DNA from: Salticus scenicus
Lineage: Eukaryota; Arthropoda; Arachnida; Araneae; Salticidae
DNA length: 64,000 nucleotides
Assembly: GCA_963930645.1 (NCBI GenBank)
Contig: OZ005649.1
Location: forward strand, 79,852,626 to 79,916,625
Direction of reading: 5' to 3'
In this document: in pieces, positions 46,915 to 57,754 of the stretch
Position numbering within the stretch: the first letter of the stretch is position 1
Layout of the letters: every line of letters starts with the position of its first letter
Made by a program: the position numbers and the translations under genes
The notes under the pieces: generated by a model
Told to the model about the DNA's origin: nothing
The model's database searches: none
What the model saw: only the letters and a program-made list of their open reading frames with translations

Positions 46915-49730
46915 AGTGCGAATCGTGGTTTGTTAGAAAGAACTAAGTCTATACTGAACGAAAGCAAATTGCCATCTTATTTTTGGGCTGAAAGTATAAA
47001 TTTTATTATGCAGGTGTCTAATGTAAAATCATGTATTATGTACTTACATAAGGTGTCTAATGTAAATACAGGTAAAGTCCTTTACTGTAAAATCATGTAA
47101 AAGAAAAGCAAAAACATCTGTTGAAATATGGACAGGTAAAAATCCTAAAATAAATAATAATAATAATAAAAGATTTCTTACATAGTTCAATATTCTTAAA
47201 TTTAAAATCCTAGGAAAATATGGAATAATGTCAGGACATTCAAGGGAAAGAAATTTCACAGGATTTATGATTTAGATTCTAAAGAGAGGTCAATTAAATT
47301 CAACGAATCGTTAAAAAGCAGCATATCTTTGGGGAAAAAAAGTATCTGTGCAGGATATTGAATCTGCCTATAATACTTGTGCGAAAAAATAGACAAAATA
47401 ATAAAAAAAAGAACAAAAAATCTAATTTGGAAATTTCTGATGAGATAAAAAAGGAAAACAAACATTCATTATAGCCGAATAATAACCAAGACAGCTTTTC
47501 CCGACCCGATGACAGCGAGGCAGACATGAATGAAAAAATAAACTGGAGTAATTTCAAATAGGAAGGAGTGAGCGAAGAAAAAAATAAACAAATATGGGCT
47601 AATTTTACAGAAAATGTTCCGTGTAAGTACTTAGGAGCAAAATATAATATTAATTGGCATAATTGGGAAATTGCAATGCAAAATTAACTGAATTCTTTAA
47701 ATAAACATAATCTATAGAAAATTATTGATGAATCAGAAAATATTAAATTAATAAAATTAAACGAAGTTATTCTATGAAAGAAAATAGTTATGGAGAAATT
47801 AAATTTAAAGCTTGAATGTAATCAGCGGATTATAATTAAATTTGAACATTGATTTTTCAGAATCATTTACACCTGTTGTTGCATAGAATCATCTGTCTAC
47901 TAATTGCCCTCACTGTTTATTAAAAATTATTTCTTTTGCTTTTTAAATGTAAAAACTGCTTTTTATATATATGTACTGAATTAAAAAGTAAGCAGTACAT
48001 ACTACTCCTATTTTTTTTTTCGAAAAATCAGAAGGTGATGGAAGGATATGTAAATTAAGAATAAGTCTTTATAGTTTACCCCTGTCGAGGAGAAATTGTT
48101 AAAAAAAAAAAAAAAAATCTGATTTACAAAAAATTATATCTGTTTAATTGGCTTCAGATAATTCTATGTTTATTAAAATAGATTGTAATAATTTTCTTAT
48201 TTTGTGTATTTATATGGAGGATATATGTATGAAAATGTTTTGCAATAATCAAAAAAATTATGAAAATATTGTTTCTAAATAAAAAATGTACACTGGTGTT
48301 CAAAATGAAAGCACCAACCTATTTTCTCGTTTTACTCTTTTGTGCATAAATTTTAAACAAATAGATATATAGACACAAAATTTGTATGGCATGGTTGCTA
48401 TTATATCATTAATCAAATTTGAAAAGTCAACTTTTGAAAACTAATAATTTTTCGAACTTATAATTATTCAATTTTTTTCAAAAGTAAGTTTTGGAAAAAA
48501 GTGAAAAAGTTTAACAATTTTAGAAAAGAAAACTTAAGGAAAAATAGTGTGAAGGATACATTACAGATATAAATATCAAATATCAAATTAAATCCCGATT
48601 TTTCTTTTTGTATTCAGTTTTCCTTTACTTTTATAACGGACTTTTTGAAAAAAATGTAATTACTAATTTGTAAACTATGATCATCACCCGAATAATAAAA
48701 ATTTCGATAAATAATTTTATAATGAACGTGTTATCCCATTTTCATGTTTGTATGCATATATATATTTTCTAATTTATTCGCATGTGAAAGAAAGAAGAAA
48801 AAAGAAGAAACAGAAAAATGAATACAGGAGGAAAAATCTAGTTTCAATCTAACACATGGATGCATCTGCATCTTCACCTACCTCTACTTATGACCACTTT
48901 TCATCAAGTTTTTCTTTCCAAAATTGTTGAAATTTTTCTTTTTCTTTTCCAAAGCTTATTTTTGAGAAAAACTGAATAATAATCAGTTTAGAAATCATTG
49001 TTTATACTGAAATTATATAAAATTCAAATAATAATATGATAACGAACATGCTTTCCAAATTTTATGTTTATGTGTTTATTTGTTTAAAAATTATAAGCAA
49101 AAGAAGAAACTGGGAAACGTTGTTGTTTTAATTTTGAACACCATAGTGTATTTCAGTTGCATTAAAATATTAGTTCTTAATTCTATATATAGAAATTGGC
49201 GATTATAATAGTATTTTTTTTATCGCAAACAGTACATTAAATCATTACTAATTAAACATGATGTTGATGAATGTTGAAATGTGAAATATTTAATTGTCAA
49301 AAAAGAAGATAAAAATTTTCCATCTTCAAATGAAATAACTGATGTAAGAATGCATGAAAAACTACTTGGAGAATCATTATATTTATCTTAATAGAACGCG
49401 TACAGATATATTATTTGTAACCACTTATTTGTCATAGTTTAATTATAAACCAGAAAAAGGCATTTTATAGTAGCTAAAATAGTTCTAAGATATTAGAAGG
49501 TTACAATAGATTAAAAAAAATATTTTATAGCAATGAATTTGGATTTTTAAATATTTTTTCTGATGCAAGTTGTTAAAATGAAAAATATAGTAAATCATTT
49601 TCTGTAAGAGTAATGATACTGTGTTATTCGGCTCCGATAATCAAGCAGCTATACAATCGATCTATTATGTCAGATCATCTAATAATTCCCGCACACGTAT
49701 TTAAGATTCCATTTTGTTAAAGACTGATTA
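46915..49730 (+). pseudogene. pol: Ty1/copia pol relic (integrase, reverse transcriptase, RNase H)
   Basis: Plus-strand translation, changing frame as needed, gives the copia polyprotein in order. The integrase end has NRGLLERTKSILNESKLPSY, FWAESINF, SVEIWTGKNPK and HRIYDLDSKERSIKFNE. The reverse transcriptase has NWEIAMQN, ENSYGEIKFKA, DFSESFTPVVA, GDGRICKLRISLYSL and traces of the YVDD region. The RNase H end has KLLGESLYLS, RTDILFVTTYLS, YKPEKG, FYSNEFGFLNIFSDAS, LFGSDNQAAIQS and HTYLRFHFVKD. These match the conserved blocks of copia elements (for example ...RTRPDI..., SNEFGFL...SDADW, DNQ(A/G)AI, KHI...HFV.D). Stops and frameshifts are dense. A TA-flanked transposon (48291-49148) sits between the reverse transcriptase and RNase H parts. 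No LTRs are recognisable. Confidence 0.85.
48291..49148. mobile_element. TA-flanked Tc1-like element without transposase (858 bp)
   Basis: The left end CACTGGTGTTCAAAATGAAA and the right end reverse-complemented (CACTATGGTGTTCAAAATTA) match, continuing through TTTAAACAAATA and ATAAAATTTG. TA flanks both sides (48289-48290, 49149-49150). GGTGTTCAAAATTAAA is typical of Tc1-like ends in arthropods. The interior holds paired A/G-rich and T/C-rich segments that extend the inverted repeats, but no reading frame. Confidence 0.7.
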
Positions 49731-50952
49731 AAGAGCATTGTGATCGGACTATAAAATATTCAAATATAATTTTTAATTTAAGATTTTTTTTTAACATAAT
49801 CTGTTAGGGAAGATAAATTGCATTATACTATGAAAAATATTTCATTAATTTCACAATTTTACTTATTTTTATGTCTATTTTGTATTACATTATATGTTTT
49901 TGTGTTTTGCTTTTATGTACTGATTGAAAATGTATAACTCGCAAGAGAGGTGTGTTGGGAAACGTAGCGAGCGATGTATTTTAAAAGGAATGTTGATTAC
50001 TTAATTACGCCTACGCGTTACGATATCTCCCAACATATATGTTATATATATCAGTCATGTATAAGTGCAATGAATGCCGCATGTATGATAATACTTTAGC
50101 AAAAATAAGTTGACCCAAACTGGATAATTATCGCTATTATACAGCATTTTTAAATATCTGACTTGTTTTACACTTAATTATTTTATGTAAAAGGAGGTTA
50201 TGTGATGGACACAGAACACTAGTTTGTAGAACGTTTAATTTTAAAAATTATATTTTACAATAAAAAGAAGTGTATAATATTGTTTGGGCTCATCTCCATA
50301 TGAAATATTTAAAATGAATTGAAATGGGATATATTTATTTTAAAAAAAATGGTGCGTTTTGAAATATATTTTATATGTATATATATATATATATTATATT
50401 AATGATGCATAATAATTAATATTATATTTCGTTCCAGTTTTTTTCATAAATAATATTTTTCTTTTCTTGAACCTCAATGATTTAACCCTTAATTTGCCAT
50501 TTACGTAATCAAGTCATCATTTCATTTTAAAGATATCTATGTTTTAAATAATTTACTATAATTGAATAAAGAACTGTTCTGCACGTTTTCCAAAATGTTT
50601 CTGGTGTAAAACAGTCTTATGTAAGTAATAAACTTCAGTTGTAACTAATGGGGTACGTATTTTGAATATATACAAACATTTATCCTGTAAAATCATTCAA
50701 AATTTCTTAACGTGTTTGATATACTACTTCAATGATTAGACAAATCTTGCAAGTAATACCAAGTATTTAAATACTATCACTTTTAGAACATTAATGGCGA
50801 TAAATTTTACAATCTCAATTTAACATACATAAAATTCATTTTTTCATGTAATCTTAAATTCAGTATTTTTAGTTTACCTTTTACATTTATTTGTTTTACG
50901 ACTAGTTCGATAAAATAATTATAATATCACAACATTATATAGTAAATGTATT
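49731..50952. other. AT-rich non-coding DNA
   Basis: The 3' end of the copia element and its LTR might be expected here but I see no defined boundary. Short (TA)n at 50378-50394. No gene is supported. Confidence 0.45.
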
Positions 50953-51024
50953 TTTATATTTTAATCACATTAAAAACTGAGATAGATAATATACATTAAA
51001 AATATATATTTTAAAATATTAAAA

Positions 51025-51100
51025 ACACAAAAACATAAATTTAAACGTTTCGAGCCTATTACAGGCTCCTCATCAGTAAAAACATCAAGTGCAAATGATG
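51025..51100 (-). ncRNA. Hammerhead ribozyme motif of Penelope-like element, copy 1
   Basis: On the minus strand CTGATGA (51076-51070) is followed by stem II (GAGCCT, loop GTAAT, AGGCTC, with one bulged G possible) and then GAAA (51051-51048) and CGTTTAAA. These are the invariant core blocks of a type I hammerhead. GAAA-C-G-TT makes a minimal, self-complementary ACGT stem III, and UUUA/UAAA can form the start of stem I, with cleavage expected after GUU. Hammerheads with tiny stem III are known in Penelope-like elements. Activity is not shown. Confidence 0.65.
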
Positions 51101-52516
51101 AGATGAACAACAGACTTTATGTGAGTACAACTTATTCATCAGGAACTGCGCATGCCTCATTAAGTGGAGAAAAATGTTGATTTGTGTACCAGCCCTCCAG
51201 GAAAATTCTTGAGTGATAATTTAAACAACTAGATACGATTATTTTAGTATTGTTAAAATCAGGTAAATGGTCAGTTTCTATGGCATGTTGTACTATTTTT
51301 GAATGTATATCACGGTTTTTGAAATTTGTTTTATGTTCCTTAATTCGAGTATCAAGAGAACGGCCAGTTTGACCAATATAAACTGAACTACAAGATTTAC
51401 AAGGGATATTATAAACAACACCTGTACGGGAAAAAGGGGGGATAATAGTTTTAAAATTTGAAAGGAAATTACGAATTAGAAATTGAGGTTTATAGGAAAC
51501 AGATAAATTAACAGTGCGTAAAACTTTGGCAATAGATTGAGAAATATTTTTATAGTAAGGAATAGTAACAAACGATTTAGGTGAATTAGATGAATCAGTT
51601 TTATGATTATCCTTATTAAAATCATACTCTTTTAATTTTCTTTTAAGCCAGCGAGAGGGATAATTATTACGCTTTAAGTACGAAAAAATCCTTTTCAATT
51701 CCAACTGGAAAAGTTCATCGGTACTGCAATATAATTTTGCGCGGTGAAGTAACGTATGGAAAACAGCAGATTTATGTGAAGAAGGGTTAACTGAATTAAA
51801 ATTTAAATATTGGCCTGAAAATGTAGGTTTCCTATAAACAGAAGTAACAAATTTAAAATAAGTATCAGAAGATGAACGCTCAATTAAAATATCTAAGAAA
51901 GGGAGTTCATTATCTTTTTCTTGATCTAAGGTAAACTGAATTGAAGGATTAACGGAATTAGCATATTTAAGAATATCAGAAACATAATGATTATCAGTGA
52001 TTATAAAAACATCGTCCGCATATCTACGCCAAAAATAATTTTTTTTATGTAAATGAGTATTAATTTGATTTTCAATAAACTGCATGACTATTTCTGCAAC
52101 TCTAACTGAAATGGGGGAGCCCATAGCAGTGCCATTGATTTGTCGGTAATAAGAATTATTAAAACTAAAACAGTTGGAAGTTAAACAAAAAGAAATAAGT
52201 TCAATTAAAGTATCAGTATCTAAATAATTGTTGAAAGAAATGTTATCGCAAGATTTTCGAATAATATCACAAGCATAAGGGATAGGGATAGATGTGAACT
52301 GAGAAACAACATCAAGTGAAATCATTAAACTATCAGAGGGAACATTACTTTGTTTTAAATCATCAAGAAAGCTATAAGCAGAAAGTATACTAAACTGGGA
52401 ATTCAATGTAAAAGGTTTACGATAATCAGACAGAAAACGAGATAAATTATACAGTGGGGATTTAGAATAATCTATTATTGGACGAAGAGGAGAATCTGGT
52501 TTGTGTATCTTTGGTA

Positions 52517-53871
52517 CTCTCTAAAATATGAAGAGTGAGATCTGACTCTAAAAGAGTGGCATATCACTCTTTGAACATGCCAAAATGGAGCAAACCTCTT
52601 AAGAGTGAGATGTCTCTTTTCGAAAGAGTGAGATTTCTCTCTCTTTATTAAGAGTGAGATTATTCCGAGTATTTCAAAGAATATGACTGTTTATTTTTCT
52701 TAAAAGTATATGGATACGCTAGACGGTATCTTCTACCAATTTCCTTTTTTTTTTTTTTTTTTTTCCCATATTTCCTTTGGATTTGCGAGGAATCGAACCG
52801 TAGCCGTCTTCGTGGCAGGCGAGTGTCTTACCACTGAACCACTGGAGACACGAAGCATTTGCTTAATTTACAGTGGTAAATCATTCACATAAGAGGTTAA
52901 TCGCATTTATAAACTTTTACTTCATTTATTAAAAATATAAAATTACAGAATTCTAATGTACATTTTAAAATTAAAGTTAGAATTGCTTTAAATTACTAAA
53001 ATTAGAATTATTTTTAATTTAATAAAATTAGAATTATTTTTAATTTAATAAAATTAGAATTATTTCTTAAATCAAAATGTATACTTGAAAAGAAATTCCC
53101 TAAGAAAAATAGTTATTTTACATGTAGCTTAGGGGAAAAGAAAAATTCTTGAGTGTGCATGTTTAAAAAAAAAAAAAAAAAAGTTAAATATTTACGACAA
53201 ATCTACACAGTTTCTTGAAAAACGCGTCTGTTCAGGAGTATTAAATCTCGCTGATGATTTAAATTTTTAGTAAAATATTATAGCCAGCTTTTTTAGTGTT
53301 TCACATGTGTTAAGCATCAATGAATATAATAAAAATATAAATTCCTATTATGCTTTTAAGATGTTATGCATTAAGTATTTGCATTGATATTTTCTTTTAT
53401 ACCTTATATATTTCCAAATAAAACTCCTTGCTTTCATTACGAATTTCCATAACTTTCTTATGATATTTGATTCTTTACTAATAACACTTCAATTTTATCA
53501 ATCGTATAAAAAAAATATATTTACCAAAACAGCTTTAAACATAATTATTTACTTTTTTTATACTCAAATAAATTCAATAATTTCTGTTAAACAAATCACA
53601 TGCATGAGATTACCGAGAAATTGTCTTTCATATTTCGTTCAAAATCTGGTAAGTAGATGGCGCCAGCAAATCTTCACTCTTCAGCAGGTTGATCTTGCAA
53701 TTGATGATGACTTCATTCTTTGTGACAGAGTGACTAGAAGTCTCTCTTTCGAGAAAAGTGAGAAATGTCACATTTTCAAGAGTGACAATAGTATTTTCTC
53801 ACTTTAATTCGTGTCAAAATAATGGTCACTATTTTAAGGAGTGAGATTCCCACTCCAGAAATTTTAGAGAG
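52517..53871. mobile_element. 1355-bp DNA transposon with 11-bp inverted repeats, inserted in the Penelope gene
   Basis: The ends are CTCTCTAAAAT (52517-52527) and ATTTTAGAGAG (53861-53871), exact inverted repeats, followed inward by GAGTG in both arms. TA is duplicated on either side (52515-52516 and 53872-53873), and joining the flanks at one TA gives an uninterrupted reading frame through the YGLPKIH motif. Subterminal regions hold many AGAGTGAGA/TCTCACTCT boxes (for example 52530-52660 and 53725-53855). No transposase is visible; short open frames such as 53460-53807 are AT-driven. TA duplication suggests Tc1/mariner-type transposition, but the ends match no family I can name. Confidence 0.85.
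52745..52851 (-). repeat. tRNA-Gly(GCC)-like retroposon with poly(A) tail
   Basis: On the minus strand the sequence GTGGTTCAGTGGTAAGACAC, then TCGCCTGCCACGAAGACGG and GGTTCGATTCC follow the order of tRNA-Gly with anticodon GCC (loop CTGCCAC) and intact A- and B-box cores. The acceptor halves do not pair. After CAAATCCAAAGGAAATATGGG comes an A-run of about 20, so it looks like a reverse-transcribed tRNA-derived SINE sitting inside the DNA transposon. Confidence 0.65.
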
Positions 53872-54166
53872 TAAGCCATAGAAAATAGGTGCTGAACCGG
53901 AGTAACATCTTAAAGTTTTAGCTGTAGAAGAGTCAAATAATTCAAGTTTTTCAAATTTACTAATTAAACTGTTCAATTTTCTCTGGATGGCAGGGGTATT
54001 ATCATTATTTAGCTGTTTATATGTAGAATTATCATTTAATAAAGTTAAAGCTTTCTTTTCATAATCATGCCTATCCAGAATAACTGTAACACGGCCTTTA
54101 TCTGCACGAGTAACAGCAATTGAAGGATCACTTGACAACTGTTTCAGGATCTTTACTTCGGACTTA

Positions 54167-54724
54167 AAGCGTAATAATTATCCCTCTCGCTGGCTTAAAA
54201 GAAAATTAAAAGAGTATGATTTTAATAAGGATAATCATAAAACTAATTCATCTAATTCACCTAAATCGTTTGTTACTATTCCTTACTATAAAAATATTTC
54301 TCAATCTATTGCCAAAGTTTTACGCACTGTTAATTTATCTGTTTCCTATAAACCTCAATTTCTAATTCGTAATTTCCTTTCAAATTTTAAAACTGTTATC
54401 CCCACTTTTTCCCGTACAGGTGTTGTTTATAATATCCCTTGTAAATCTTGTAGTTCAGTTTATATTGGTCAAACTGGCCGTTCTCTTGATACTCGAATTA
54501 AGGAACATAAAACAAATTTCAAAAACCGTGATATACATTCAAAAATAGTACAACATGCCATAGAAACTGACCATTTACCTGATTTTAACAATACTAAAAT
54601 AATCGTATCTAATTGTTTAAATTATCACTCAAGAATTTTCCTGGAGAGCTGGTACACAAATCAACATTTTTCTCCACTTAATGAGGCATGCGCAGTTCCT
54701 GATGAATACGTTGTACTCATATAA
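54167..54724 (+). pseudogene. Penelope-like element, 3' part of the reading frame (copy 2)
   Basis: Open from KRNNYPSRWLKRKLKEYDFN to DEYVVLI and a TAA at 54722-54724, with no start codon of its own because the copy is truncated. It holds the end of the reverse transcriptase and the whole GIY-YIG domain (GVVYNIPCKSCSS, VYIGQTGRSLDTRIKEHK). Compared with copy 1, there are only a handful of amino-acid changes (for example D to N after HKT and G to S in FLE(G/S)WYTN). It is on the opposite strand to copy 1. Confidence 0.9.
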
Positions 54725-54744
54725 AGTCTGTTGTTCATCTCATC

Positions 54745-54815
54745 ATTTGCACTTGATGTTTTTACTGATGAGGAGCCTGTAATAGGCTCGAAACGTTTAA
54801 ATTTATGTTTTTGTG
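54745..54815 (+). ncRNA. Hammerhead ribozyme motif of Penelope-like element, copy 2
   Basis: Same core as in copy 1: CTGATGA at 54765-54771, stem II 54772-54789, GAAA at 54790-54793, then CGTT|TAAA with the predicted cleavage after 54797. It lies about 40 nt downstream of the stop codon. The core is unchanged between the two copies. Confidence 0.65.
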
Positions 54816-54888
54816 TTTTTAATATTTTAAAATATATATTTTTAATGTATATTATCTGTCTCAGTTTTTAATGTGATTAAAATATAAT

Positions 54889-55504
54889 TTTACTACGAGA
54901 CGTAATGATTTTTAAATATTTTATAAATGTATTTTATTTTAATAATTATCAATTATGACTACAGTAAGGAATATAAAGTTAAGTTAAAAACACCGGAAAA
55001 ACAAAAATATATTTGTAATTAAAAATGAAGCATACGTGAAGCACGCATAATCGCTTATAATATATCAATAAGTTTTGACCTTGAATATCTTTATATTAAG
55101 CAAAGCTTCATTAACTTTAAAATAATACTTATCATATGTAATTATCCAAGTCAAACACACGTGGTAAAGTAATTTTTATTAATCCGCAATACAAGCTATC
55201 CATACGGCAACGTAAAATTTATATGTTAGAACGACAATTGAAGATGTAATCTTTAGAAGGGTGTGGCTTGTTTCTGCACGCTATCATTTTTGAATGACAG
55301 CATAGGTTCAAGAAAAAGATAGTTCGTAATTATTTTAATACTTTAACAACTTCTGAATCTTGAATTCATTTATAGTACATATTTAAAAAAAAAGGCGAAA
55401 TGATTAAAAAAATACTGTAGAGCAATTTTCACAGTGAACATTCACAGTCTTTACAAAAATACGTTATACGTAATTACATTGTTCAATAACAATATTATCA
55501 TTAT
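54889..55504. other. Non-coding DNA
   Basis: No gene, end sequence or tandem repeat recognised. Confidence 0.5.
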
Positions 55505-57000
55505 TTCTTTCCGAACACTATAATGAGGAAAGTATTGTAATCATGTGAAAAATCCGAATTCGAGGTTTTGATGTTTCTATACGTTTCGAGGTCCCTAGAG
55601 TCCGTTTTCACTCTTTTTACGATGATGTATGTATGTATGTGTGTGTATGTGTGTATGTATGTGTATGTGTGTATGTCTGTGAGTGAACACGCTAGCGTCT
55701 AAACGCTTTGTTCGAATAAGCTGAAAGTTGGTGCATATATTATAAGTCAGCATAGTACGAACCCTATAGATTTTGGTGAAACTAGCACTTGTAGTTTTTT
55801 TACAGGGACACAAAGAAAAATTCTTTACAATTATGGTCTATGGGACCAAAATCTGAAAAGTGCGATAGCATCTAAACGCCTTCTTCAATTGTAGGAAACA
55901 TTTATACACATATTATAGGTCACAGTTACTCTATCTGTATAGAGTTTGGAGAATCTGGCACTTACAGTTTTTTTACAGGGGCACAAAGAAAAATTGTTTA
56001 TCATTATGGCCTATGGGGCCAAATATTTAAAAGTGCGATAGCGCCTAAGCGCTTATTTAATCTGAACAAAAAATTTGTACACATGTTATAGGTCACAGTT
56101 GCACGAACTGTATAGATTTTGGTGAATTTAGCACTTACAGATTTTTTACAGGGACACAAAGAAAAATTCTTTATCATTATGGCCTGTGGGGCCAAATTTT
56201 TACTTTCTTCTATATTCAATAGAAGAAAGTATTCGATTCGTAAAAATTTTCGAACCTCGGGTTTTTGATGGATTTGCACGTTTTGAGAGCTGTAGAACAT
56301 GATTTAACCATTTTTAGAAAATGTCTGTCTGTTTGTCTGTCAGTTTCTGCGTGGATGTAACAAACTTTTGTGGCAACTGTATCTCAGGAACTACTTCACA
56401 GAATTTCATGCAAATTGGTATGTAGTTGCACCTTGACATAAATTAGTTCCTATCAACTTTTCGTAAAAATTGTCTAACAGGTTGCGTTGCCATCCCGCTT
56501 TTTCTAAATTTTTAACATGGTGGTATAGTACAAAATTTTGTATAAATGTGCATAAAGAAAATTGTTTTTTAATAATCATTATGAAATTTACCAGAATTAT
56601 TTATAATACTGAAAAAAATTATTTGTATGTGTACGAGCCTCGCCTCCCTCCTCCTGGGGGGGGGGGATACCCCCTCGAGGGGAGTAAATTTTCATGATGG
56701 GTATCTTTCAAAAGAGCTCGCCAGTACCTTTAAAACGAATGGTTGAACCTATTTTAATAAATTATTTTTACTGAGTGAATTTGTATAGGAAAATATAGAA
56801 GAAAGGCATGTGGTGGCCACAACATACTAGTTAAAAGTGCGATAGCATCTAAACGCCTTATTCAATTGAGCTGAAAATTTATATGAATATTATAAATCAC
56901 TGTTGCACTAACGATAAGCACTTTGGTGAATCTAGCATTTATAGGTTTTTTACAGGGACACAACGAAAATTCTTTATCATTATGATCTATGGGCTCAAAG
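55505..57000 (+). repeat. Ordered tandem array D
   Basis: Leader with short foldback CTTTCC..GGAAAG (55507-55532), then TTCGAGGTTTTGATG and ACGTTTCGAGG, and a GTAT/GTGT microsatellite ending GTCTGT (to 55681). Monomers of 173 bp carry GCGATAGCATCTAAACGCC, TTATAGGTCACAGTT and the core TTACAGGGACACAAAGAAAA with ATTATGGCCTATGGGG. Cores start at 55802, 55975, 56148 and 56952; the last gap is one monomer plus a ~630-bp insertion. No coding. Confidence 0.85.
56198..56830 (+). mobile_element. Helitron-like insertion inside array D (~633 bp)
   Basis: Interrupts a 173-bp monomer. It opens with a perfect 12-bp foldback (ACTTTCTTCTAT at 56202-56213 with ATAGAAGAAAGT at 56219-56230). Next is a leader resembling that of array D (CGAACCTCGGGTTTTTGATG, CACGTTTTGAG), a TCTG microsatellite (56322-56341) and a G-run/C-run foldback (56644-56688). 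It ends with a small hairpin TGTGG-TGG-CCACA, ACATA and CTAG|T. The 3' hairpin just before CTAG is the Helitron signature. It carries no TACAGGG core copies and no gene. Confidence 0.65.
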
Positions 57001-57752
57001 TTCAGTAGCGTTCAATAAAACATCGTGTAATATATGGAGAAAAATACTCAAACACTTTATTATGGTTTTATCTCTTTTGTTTTTTAACAACTCACTTTAT
57101 CTACAAAACTGTTAATTACTCAATGTTCGGAAAATCGAGTGGAGTCACTTCAGATTTTTTTTTTTTTTTAACCTGCATTTGCAGTCTACATAAATCCTGA
57201 TTTTTGGGGTCGCACTATGTCGCAGCTTCGACATCACTATTTACGGATTTTTATATTTATATAACTGAAGAAAATTATCACAAAATACTGTTATGTGAAT
57301 CTACATATGGCAGTATTTAAACACCTGTAAAAAATATAATGTAAAAATATTCATAAAAAATTATAAGAGTTGTAATTAAATCAATACTAAATAGAATTTT
57401 TTTTTATTAAAATGGACAAAATATACATATATTTTTCATATAATAATTGCAAAAAAAAAAAAAAAAAAAATCATGTCAAAAGAAATATATTTGTTGAAAC
57501 AGGGAACAAGTATGCAGAATTTAATTTCGAATATTTTAAATAATAGAAGTATTAAAAATTATATATATATATATATATAAATTTCGATTTTCGATTTTTT
57601 TTCTTTTTTTTAATATTAAATCCGTTTGAGCATTTGGTAAACCCATGTGTTTGATTACAGAAAACGCGCATCGAATAACTGTCAAAACGTAATTAATAAT
57701 ACATATATCGTTATTACAAAGACGTAAATATATATATATATATATATATATA
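57001..57752. other. AT-rich non-coding DNA
   Basis: Poly(T) near 57158-57169, poly(A) near 57451-57470, (TA)n at 57561-57579 and 57728-57752. No gene is supported. Confidence 0.5.
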
Positions 57753-57754
57753 TA

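Larger units (their letters stand above)
51132..54160 (-). pseudogene. Penelope-like element reverse transcriptase with GIY-YIG domain, split by a transposon
   Basis: On the minus strand, 54160-53874 encodes the pre-fingers part (TRADKGRVTVILDRHDYEKK ... GSAPIFYG). After the 52517-53871 insertion, the frame resumes at PKIHKPDSPLRPIIDYSKSP and stays open to the stop at 51132. In the last 424 codons, reverse transcriptase motif A is SLDVVSQFTSIP (residues 30-41), the next block is NGTAMGSPIS (~91-100) and the catalytic YADD is at ~129-132. A GIY-YIG nuclease begins at VVYNIPC (~330) with VYIGQTGRSLDTRIKEHK. All key residues are intact. The N-terminus is missing because copy 1 is truncated at 54161. 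The enzyme would nick target DNA and prime reverse transcription there. Only the truncation and the insertion inactivate it. Confidence 0.93.
50953..54888. mobile_element. Head-to-head pair of Penelope-like elements
   Basis: Copy 1 runs on the minus strand (54161 to 50953, minus a 1355-bp insertion). Copy 2 runs on the plus strand (54162 to 54888) and holds only the 3' quarter. The two are nearly identical where they overlap (copy 2 against 51675-50953) and meet without spacer at their 5' truncation points near 54161/54162. Both share the same 3' end, ...AATGTGATTAAAATATA. Such inverted, 5'-truncated junction forms are typical of Penelope insertions. Flanking sequences do not show a clear target duplication. 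Confidence 0.85.
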
